NCBI GenBank assembly: GCA_958425285.1
Contig: CATZVV010000119.1
Span: 1-6,154 of the forward strand
From: an uncultured Lachnoclostridium sp.
Lineage (GTDB): Bacteria > Bacillota > Clostridia > Lachnospirales > Lachnospiraceae
Direction: 5' to 3'
DNA length: 6,154 nucleotides
In this document: one piece after another, positions 1 through 3,952 of the stretch
Numbering within the stretch: the first letter of the stretch is position 1
Layout of the letters: each line of letters starts with the position of its first letter
Program-made: the position numbers and the translations under genes
The notes under the pieces: model-generated
Seen by the model: the letters and a program-made list of their open reading frames with translations, nothing else
What the model was told of the DNA's origin: nothing
Database searches by the model: none

Positions 1-623
1 CATTTTCTGAGGATAGGCTGGAAAAATATGTAGATATACTAAGGAAAGCTGATCCAACTTTGCGAAAAATGAAAGTCTCATATGAGGAAAAGGAGATAGC
101 TCATCAAAAAATTGAGTCCGATGATTTTGAAAATAGGGAGATTATTGCTACTAAGACGACCGTTGGCGTCGAAACAGAGCATGCTATGTTTGAGAACGGC
201 ACAGAAACGGGTAGTACGTCAATTATGTTTTTTGCAGATGAATCATTGGGGACGGTTAAACTCTTTACTGCGTTGCCATATCTGTACGATACTCTGGAAA
301 AAGGCGGCGTTTTAATAGTAGATGAGTTAGAAAATGGGCTTCATCTTTCACTTGCGAAGGAGATAATTAATCTATTTACAAACAGTGAGAGTAATCCGCA
401 TAATGCACAACTTATTTGCACATCGCATCAACCGTTGTTGATAGATGGAAATGTTCGACGTGATCAGGTTTGGGTAACGAGTAAAGATGCTTTTGGAAAA
501 AGTACACTACATAGAATGAGTGAGTTAAAGACTTCACGAGCCAAAGTAAATTTGGCAAATAGAATACTAGAAGGAGCATTCGGCTGCAATCCGGAGCGCT
601 TCTTTGAAAATAACACAGTTTAA
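1..623 (+). CDS. ABC-like AAA ATPase of defense type, C-terminal part (5' end outside window)
   Basis: The reading frame is open from base 3 to the TAA at 621-623, so about 206 C-terminal residues are visible and the gene starts upstream; the first possible internal start (TTG at 60) is not the true start. The fragment holds the second half of an ABC/SMC-like ATPase: a signature-like segment ESLGTVKLF (240-266), the Walker B strand VLIVDELENGLH (309-344, catalytic D-E at 321-326) and an H-loop histidine in CTSHQ (426-428). Walker A lies outside the window. Order and spacing fit the AAA_15/AAA_21 group (COG1106-like), soluble ATPases common in abortive-infection and other defense loci, where ATP hydrolysis is thought to control a partner effector. 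The usual RloB partner does not follow; an unrecognised 313-residue protein does. The family call is firm. The role in defense is inferred from family and context. Confidence 0.85.
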   Translation, partial: FSEDRLEKYVDILRKADPTLRKMKVSYEEKEIAHQKIESDDFENREIIATKTTVGVETEHAMFENGTETGSTSIMFFADESLGTVKLFTALPYLYDTLEKGGVLIVDELENGLHLSLAKEIINLFTNSESNPHNAQLICTSHQPLLIDGNVRRDQVWVTSKDAFGKSTLHRMSELKTSRAKVNLANRILEGAFGCNPERFFENNTV

Positions 624-634
624 AGAAAAGCAAA

Positions 635-657
635 ACACCGAGCTGCAATCTCGGTGT
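635..657 (+). terminator. 8-bp perfect hairpin after the ATPase gene, possible weak terminator
   Basis: ACACCGAG (635-642) pairs perfectly with CTCGGTGT (650-657) around a 7-nt loop, 11 bases after the ATPase stop. No T run follows on the + strand, so it is a poor intrinsic terminator in that direction. On the minus strand it would be followed by TTTTGCTTTT. It could also be part of an RNA structure together with the hairpin at 672-692. Confidence 0.4.
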
Positions 658-671
658 CCTGTAGGGTGACA

Positions 672-692
672 AAAGTACGAGCAAGGTACTTT
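672..692 (+). other. Second perfect hairpin (7-bp stem, 7-nt loop)
   Basis: AAAGTAC (672-678) and GTACTTT (686-692) form a perfect 7-bp stem around GAGCAAG. It begins 15 nt after the first hairpin, so the intergenic region carries two stem-loops in a row. The stem ends in TTT, too short for a confident terminator. A structured leader or small RNA is possible but nothing recognisable identifies one. Confidence 0.4.
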
Positions 693-717
693 GCCGTATC
701 AAAACAAGTTCAGTGTA

Positions 718-730
718 CCATAATTTATGG
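718..730. promoter_or_regulatory. 13-bp odd palindrome, possible operator
   Basis: CCATAA-T-TTATGG is a perfect inverted repeat about one centre base, 72 bp before the start of the 313-residue gene. Its size and symmetry would suit a dimeric repressor. No convincing -35/-10 pair could be placed around it, so a regulatory role is only a possibility. Confidence 0.3.
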
Positions 731-802
731 ACTCGTGCAATATGAAATTTGTGCCCGGAAAGGGGAAAATACAGGAACTTTTCTGAAAATGTGATGACAT
801 AG

Positions 803-1744
803 ATGAAACTATATAGTTATGCATATTTAAGGAAGGTGATAGATATTTTTGTTTCGGAATTTATTAAAGCAGGGATTAAAGGGCATCGGAATTTTGATTT
901 TGTAGATGTTAATTTAGATGATGATACTCGGTTATTTATTGATCCCTGTATGATTGAAGGGGCAGAAGATCCCTGGAGTGTCAATGCAGAAAAAGTAATG
1001 CGTACATATTTTGATTGTATATTTGACGGATTTTATAATGGTAATGTACGTAGGACTTCGTTGCTTTCGCATGCGGGGGAACAGAATGCAACAAAATTGG
1101 GTTATGGTAAGGGTGACAATGGTAAGGGGAAGACCGAGGATGGACTTTGGGACAGTTTAAAAGGTTTGGCAACACTTATACATGATATTCCAACTATTAA
1201 TTGTGCTCAAGATATTCCTGTTTTGGTAGAGGGATTCGCAGAAGATGGTATGTCTGATTTACTAACCAATATTTTGCATGAACAGTTAAACCATTTTACC
1301 CAGGCACAGATGTTAAAATGGGGATGTGCTCCACAAGGAGAAAAATCAATCTGGACATTTAATGCGGAAAAGCATAGTTGGATTGAGGTTATGCACCCAT
1401 GTTGGTTACATCGAGGAAAAGAAATATTGTTGGTGCCAAAGTGGATTGTACGCCGCAATTACTTATTTAAGGCACATCAATATTTGTACTGCATAATTGT
1501 TGAACGAATGCGTGAGGCCAATGGATGGGAAGATTTGAAGAAGATTGATGTTTGGAACAATCTCCCTAGAAATAGTGAACATTGGGAATATGAAACAGTG
1601 ATTGCGTACTCGAAGCAGTACCCAGAGGCACTATCTGAATATCATGACCGTATGCCACACTTCTACAAAAGAGCAAGAGGCTATATGACAGATGAGGATT
1701 TGGACTGTGCAGTGTATGGATTTTCTATAACGGACGCTGCTTAG
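803..1744 (+). CDS. Uncharacterised 313-residue protein with conserved-looking blocks, probable defense-module partner
   Basis: I cannot name this family. The ATG at 803 is the earliest possible start because an in-frame TAG occupies 800-802; the ribosome binding site is weak. The protein is soluble, with no signal peptide or membrane segment. Motif-like blocks are FIDPCMIEG (residues 45-53), LSHAGEQNATKLGYG (88-102) running into a Gly-rich GDNGKGKTEDGL (104-115), GFAEDGMSDLLTNIL (144-158) and EILLVPKWIVRR (207-218). The dense acidic, Gly and Asn positions suggest a catalytic or ligand-binding core. The D152 to K213 region could be read as a degenerate nuclease motif, but that is a guess. It follows the ATPase on the same strand after a 179-nt gap and is followed directly by a small repeat protein in the same frame, which suggests a shared cassette. 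Codon use is AT-rich like its neighbours. Confidence 0.7.
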   Translation: MKLYSYAYLRKVIDIFVSEFIKAGIKGHRNFDFVDVNLDDDTRLFIDPCMIEGAEDPWSVNAEKVMRTYFDCIFDGFYNGNVRRTSLLSHAGEQNATKLGYGKGDNGKGKTEDGLWDSLKGLATLIHDIPTINCAQDIPVLVEGFAEDGMSDLLTNILHEQLNHFTQAQMLKWGCAPQGEKSIWTFNAEKHSWIEVMHPCWLHRGKEILLVPKWIVRRNYLFKAHQYLYCIIVERMREANGWEDLKKIDVWNNLPRNSEHWEYETVIAYSKQYPEALSEYHDRMPHFYKRARGYMTDEDLDCAVYGFSITDAA

Positions 1745-1745
1745 A

Positions 1746-1756
1746 GGGGAGAGAGG
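1746..1756 (+). promoter_or_regulatory. Ribosome binding site that argues for a non-ATG start
   Basis: The purine-rich GGGGAGAGAGG begins two bases after the TAG of the 313-residue gene. Measured from its GGGGAG core, ATT at 1757 and ATA at 1760 lie at normal initiation spacing. The next accepted start type, TTG at 1787, has no good site in front of it. This is the main reason for placing the small gene's start at about 1757-1760. Confidence 0.45.
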
Positions 1757-2002
1757 ATTATAAATAATAAAAGATCTAGTGCAAAATTGGCATCACAGGC
1801 TGCTAAAACATTGACTAATCCGCAAGCATCTAATAAACAAAAATCACCTGCTGCGGGTGTTTTATCACAAAGAGCTCCTAAAAAACAGACAGGTTCCCAG
1901 ATGGAAGATATAGCTTCCAGAGTTTTACAAAGCGACAAATACGCAGAGAAAACTAAGAGTTTTGCAGCTAGCCTGCTTTCACAATCGAATAAAGAGCGTT
2001 AA
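1757..2002 (+). CDS. Small basic protein with two copies of a ~24-residue repeat, probable non-ATG start
   Basis: About 81 residues if it starts at ATT 1757, or 71 from the conventional TTG at 1787. No ATG exists in this frame before residues well inside the conserved part. The protein is rich in Ala, Ser, Lys and Gln and consists mainly of a duplicated unit. The first copy begins AAKTLTNPQAS and ends KSPAAGVLSQ; the second begins ASRVLQSDKYA and ends KSFAASLLSQ. I count ten identities over 24 aligned positions. The copies are joined by a short basic linker (RAPKKQTGSQMED). No enzyme motif or membrane segment is present. The Ala-rich, LSQ-ending repeat vaguely recalls seed-maturation-protein (SMP) repeats, which is weak. 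It lies in the same frame as the 313-residue gene, separated by one TAG, so translational coupling or stop-codon readthrough is possible. It resembles small hypothetical proteins I have seen in accessory regions, but I know no function. Confidence 0.6.
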   Translation: MINNKRSSAKLASQAAKTLTNPQASNKQKSPAAGVLSQRAPKKQTGSQMEDIASRVLQSDKYAEKTKSFAASLLSQSNKER

Positions 2003-2010
2003 GAATACAA

Positions 2011-2053
2011 GGAGCTGTAGAAAATTTATGGAATCTACAGCTCCCTGCTTTTC
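2011..2053 (+). terminator. Intrinsic terminator closing the left module
   Basis: GGAGCTGTAG (2011-2020) pairs perfectly over 10 bp with CTACAGCTCC (2035-2044) across a 14-nt A/T-rich loop. It starts 8 nt after the small gene's stop, and the T-rich CTGCTTTT follows. Position and structure fit a Rho-independent terminator, though the T run is short and begins four bases after the stem. Confidence 0.65.
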
Positions 2054-2070
2054 ACGAAGCCTTTCGTGAA
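2051..2070. other. Second hairpin after the terminator
   Basis: TTCACGAA (2051-2058) and TTCGTGAA (2063-2070) form an 8-bp perfect stem with a 4-nt loop directly downstream of the terminator stem. No T run follows. It may back up termination or protect the 3' end of the message. Confidence 0.4.
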
Positions 2071-2098
2071 TGTTAATACCAAAAATGAGACAGGACTA

Positions 2099-2108
2099 TC
2101 CCATTCTT
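2099..2108. repeat. Target-site duplication, left copy
   Basis: TCCCATTCTT abuts the left end of the insertion sequence and occurs again, identical, at 3798-3807 beyond the right end. ISLre2-family elements are known for duplications of about 9 bp, so one of the ten matching bases may be fortuitous. Confidence 0.85.
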
Positions 2109-2132
2109 GTTAGTGTATAATTATTATTGGCA
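2109..2132 (+). repeat. Left terminal inverted repeat of the insertion sequence
   Basis: This end begins GTTAGTGTA and closes with TTGGCA at 2127-2132. Against the reverse complement of the right end it matches at about 17 of 24 positions, including GTGT and TTGGCA. Confidence 0.75.
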
Positions 2133-2157
2133 AGGATAGGAATTAATCCTCAAAAAA

Positions 2158-2184
2158 GGGAAGCAGAGAAAATCCCTGCTTCCC
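2158..2184 (-). terminator. Strong minus-strand terminator hairpin inside the IS left end
   Basis: GGGAAGCAG (2158-2166) pairs perfectly with CTGCTTCCC (2176-2184) over 9 bp with a 9-nt loop, and six A's precede it on the + strand (2152-2157). Read on the minus strand this is a textbook intrinsic terminator, a GC-rich stem followed by TTTTTT. On the + strand the next T run is about ten bases away, so it would terminate poorly in that direction. It would stop antisense transcripts leaving the element leftward. The right end has no counterpart. Confidence 0.65.
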
Positions 2185-2185
2185 A

Positions 2186-2246
2186 ATCATACAGTTTTTC
2201 TTTATGATGTTAATTGTCGAGATTAAATCAAAGGAGACTGTATGAT
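2186..2246 (+). promoter_or_regulatory. Inverted repeat that can mask the transposase start codon
   Basis: ATCATACAGT (2186-2195) is the exact reverse complement of ACTGTATGAT (2237-2246), which contains the ATG at 2242 and overlaps the second ATG at 2245. The Shine-Dalgarno AAAGGAG (2230-2236) lies immediately beside the right arm. A transcript that starts outside the IS would contain both arms and could fold over the start; one that starts after 2195 would lack the left arm and be free. This matches the anti-readthrough logic known from IS10 and IS50. The regulatory role is inference from structure. Confidence 0.5.
2197..2210. repeat. Subterminal inverted repeat, left copy
   Basis: TTTCTTTATGATGT is the exact reverse complement of 3753-3766 near the right end. 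It lies 88 bp from the left end but its partner lies only 31 bp from the right end, so the two ends are asymmetric. Such subterminal repeats are usually transposase-binding sites; that role is inferred. Confidence 0.65.
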
Positions 2247-3684
2247 GATTTCTATTGTAGACGAGAAACTGGTATCTTTCAAGACTTTGGAGCAAAAAAT
2301 TTATGAGTATGTCTGTGAACTGGGGAGGGAGATCACCCGGCTGATGCTGGAACACTACGACGATGAGCTGGCACAGGGGAGGAACAGACAGAACTATCGG
2401 GATAAAGGGAAACGGACTACGACCATTAAAACAGTCTATGGGGAAGTCAGCTATTCCCGCCGGGTCTACGAGACAAAGAGCGAAGAAGGGCAGAAGGCCT
2501 ATGTCTATCTGCTGGATGAGGCCATGCAGATGGAGAAAATAGGGCTGATCTCAACAAACCTTGCAGAAAAGATCGCACTCAGCGTAACCGAATCCCCATA
2601 CCGTGTTACGGCCGAAGCAATCAGCAGCACCTGCGGCCAGAGCATCAGTGCAGGAGGTGTCTGGAACCTGATGCAGCGCCTGGGAGAACGGATCAGCGAA
2701 GAAGAAACCCAGGCAGTCCGTCAGATGGAAGCCGGCAGTGCCCAGGGGAGGAAAGCGGTGCCGGTGCTGTTTGAAGAAATGGACGGTGTGTGGCTGCATA
2801 TGCAGGACCGCTATCATAAGAAACTGAAGAGCCGGGAAATGAAGGTATTTACGATGTACGAGGGCTGGGATGCGGAGAAAGAAAAACAGAAGCGAAGCAC
2901 GCTGGTGGAAAAGACGATGCTTGCAGGGATGGAAGGAAGTATGGAATTTCATGCGAAACGGGAAGCGTGCATCCAAAGGAAATATGCACCGGAAGAGATT
3001 GGGCAGAGGATTCTGAATGGAGACGGAGGGAGCTGGATCCGTGTGGACTATGACCCGGAAGCGATTTTCCAGTTAGACCGGTATCATATTTACCAGGAAA
3101 TCCTAAGGAAGATCGCGGATAAGAAAGCCCAGAAGGAGATCCGAGAACTTTTAGAAGCAGACCGTCCGGAAGAGATGCTTGAGTATATCCGGACCTATGC
3201 GGTGAGTGTGGAAAGTCCGGATGAGAACGACAAACGGAGCCAGAAGGCGATGGAGCTGTACCGGTATCTGGAGAACAATAAAGAGGGCCTGCTGCCCTAT
3301 TATAAACGAGGCATCCCGATTCCGGAACCGGAGGAAGGAATCCTATATAAAAAAATGGGGATCCAGGAGAGCCAGAACTGTACGGTACTGACGCTGCGGA
3401 TGAAAAACAGGAGGATGCGCTGGTCGCTAAACGGAGCCAACAATCTGGCGAAAGCATTATACCGGAAAGAGAACCGGGAGCTGGTAAGCACGATCGAACG
3501 GTATACAGACGGTCTGATAATCTCGATGCAGCTGCAGGAAGCAGTTAAGCAGTTAAGCGCAGCGAAAGCACCGAGGAAAGAGGGAAAAGGGAATCGCTAT
3601 GTAGAGGTGGCCAATCACCGAGTGCCGTTATTAGAAGCGATGCAGACCGCCTCAAGGAAGGCATTTCGAGCAGCGTTTTGCTAA
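2242..3684 (+). CDS. ISLre2-family transposase (DDE type)
   Basis: This 480-residue protein has the length and layout of ISLre2 (UPF0236-like) transposases and would cut and join the ends of the surrounding element. The N-terminal 60 residues are helical and charged and probably help bind DNA. A short segment with VYGEVSYSRRVY (65-76) is typical of the family. Likely catalytic acidic residues are D181 in EEMDGVWLH, D261 in NGDGGSWI and E376 in GIQES, followed by the usual RMKNRRMRWSLNGANN block (387-401). The assignment of the third acid is by resemblance. Two starts are possible, ATG at 2242 and ATG at 2245. AAAGGAG (2230-2236) lies 5 and 8 bases before them, and both fall in the inverted-repeat arm described separately. 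No frameshift or internal stop is seen, so it looks functional. Codon use is more G+C-rich than in the flanking genes. Confidence 0.93.
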   Translation: MMISIVDEKLVSFKTLEQKIYEYVCELGREITRLMLEHYDDELAQGRNRQNYRDKGKRTTTIKTVYGEVSYSRRVYETKSEEGQKAYVYLLDEAMQMEKIGLISTNLAEKIALSVTESPYRVTAEAISSTCGQSISAGGVWNLMQRLGERISEEETQAVRQMEAGSAQGRKAVPVLFEEMDGVWLHMQDRYHKKLKSREMKVFTMYEGWDAEKEKQKRSTLVEKTMLAGMEGSMEFHAKREACIQRKYAPEEIGQRILNGDGGSWIRVDYDPEAIFQLDRYHIYQEILRKIADKKAQKEIRELLEADRPEEMLEYIRTYAVSVESPDENDKRSQKAMELYRYLENNKEGLLPYYKRGIPIPEPEEGILYKKMGIQESQNCTVLTLRMKNRRMRWSLNGANNLAKALYRKENRELVSTIERYTDGLIISMQLQEAVKQLSAAKAPRKEGKGNRYVEVANHRVPLLEAMQTASRKAFRAAFC

Positions 3685-3752
3685 TAAAAAAGGGAGCGAT
3701 AAAGATAGAACAATCAGGCGAATAATTATCAGAAAGTTCCACAAGTTGACAG

Positions 3753-3766
3753 ACATCATAAAGAAA
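3753..3766. repeat. Subterminal inverted repeat, right copy
   Basis: ACATCATAAAGAAA is the exact reverse complement of 2197-2210. Only 7 bp separate it from the TGCCAA of the right terminal repeat, against 64 bp on the left. Confidence 0.65.
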
Positions 3767-3773
3767 GAAAAAG

Positions 3774-3797
3774 TGCCAACGATCACTTGACACATAC
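3774..3797 (-). repeat. Right terminal inverted repeat of the insertion sequence
   Basis: Read on the minus strand from 3797 it begins GTATGTGTC and reaches TTGGCA at 3779-3774, in register with the left terminal repeat. Confidence 0.75.
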
Positions 3798-3807
3798 TCC
3801 CATTCTT
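3798..3807. repeat. Target-site duplication, right copy
   Basis: TCCCATTCTT is identical to 2099-2108. Removing the element and one copy rebuilds continuous intergenic DNA between the left module's terminator and the rnlAB promoter. Confidence 0.85.
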
Positions 3808-3900
3808 AATTTGTTTGTATTTCTGGTGGAAATATTGTAAAATATAAGTAAGTATTCCGCATGAAATTGAGGATATGATTTTCTGTTGTAAAATTAGGGG

Positions 3901-3929
3901 TTGACTAAGCGCAGAATTCTGCATATAAT
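3901..3929 (+). promoter_or_regulatory. Near-consensus sigma-A promoter of the rnlAB operon
   Basis: TTGACT (3901-3906) and a perfect TATAAT (3924-3929) are separated by the ideal 17 bp. Transcription would begin at about 3936, leaving a very short leader of under 20 nt before the toxin's start. This is by far the best promoter visible in the window. It lies outside the IS, so expression of rnlAB does not depend on the insertion. Confidence 0.85.
3911..3922. promoter_or_regulatory. Perfect 12-bp palindrome in the promoter spacer, likely operator
   Basis: GCAGAATTCTGC is a perfect palindrome lying wholly between the -35 and -10 boxes. A dimeric regulator bound here would block RNA polymerase. 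Neither rnl product shows a helix-turn-helix, so the regulator, if there is one, may be encoded elsewhere. Confidence 0.5.
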
Positions 3930-3940
3930 ATTAGGTTTAT

Positions 3941-3947
3941 AGGAGGT
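3941..3947 (+). promoter_or_regulatory. Strong ribosome binding site of the toxin fusion gene
   Basis: AGGAGGT is an essentially full match to the anti-Shine-Dalgarno sequence. Six bases separate AGGAGG from the ATG at 3953, which fixes that start; the ATG at 3948 is too close. Confidence 0.8.
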
Positions 3948-3952
3948 ATGCT

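Larger units (their letters stand above)
2109..3797 (+). mobile_element. Complete ISLre2-family insertion sequence (~1.69 kb)
   Basis: The boundaries rest on three agreeing signals: the 10-bp direct repeat outside, imperfect ~24-bp terminal inverted repeats inside (roughly 17 of 24 positions match, ending in a shared TTGGCA), and one full-length transposase filling the interior. The size is normal for the family. The element is visibly richer in G+C than the genes on both sides, as expected of a newcomer. It landed in the intergenic DNA between the left module's terminator and the rnlAB promoter and breaks no gene. Ends could shift by one base depending on whether the duplication is 9 or 10 bp. 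Intact ends, an intact open frame and identical duplications suggest a fairly recent insertion. Confidence 0.85.

Noticed and set aside
624..735. CRISPR array, retron or type III toxin-antitoxin RNA in the hairpin region
   Set aside because: There are no direct repeats with spacers, no reverse transcriptase and no ToxN-like gene nearby, so nothing beyond two hairpins can be supported.
742..786. A 14-codon reading frame (ATG at 742, product starting MKFVPGKG) ahead of the 313-residue gene
   Set aside because: It has no good ribosome binding site and no recognisable leader-peptide pattern such as a run of one amino acid before a terminator hairpin.
1258..1445. Possible PD-(D/E)XK nuclease motif in the 313-residue protein (D152 followed by LLVPK)
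   Set aside because: The pattern lacks a proper (D/E)-x-K triad and the secondary-structure order cannot be confirmed by eye, so no nuclease call is made.
2849..3457. A long minus-strand open frame inside the transposase gene (202 residues)
   Set aside because: It is the antisense shadow of a G+C-richer coding region. Its composition (Ser, Pro, Cys-rich) is not protein-like and no ribosome binding site precedes it.
3835..3894. TTGTAAAAT occurring twice, at 3835-3843 and 3886-3894, upstream of the rnlAB promoter
   Set aside because: Short AT-rich matches are expected by chance here, and neither copy has a convincing -35 box at the right distance.
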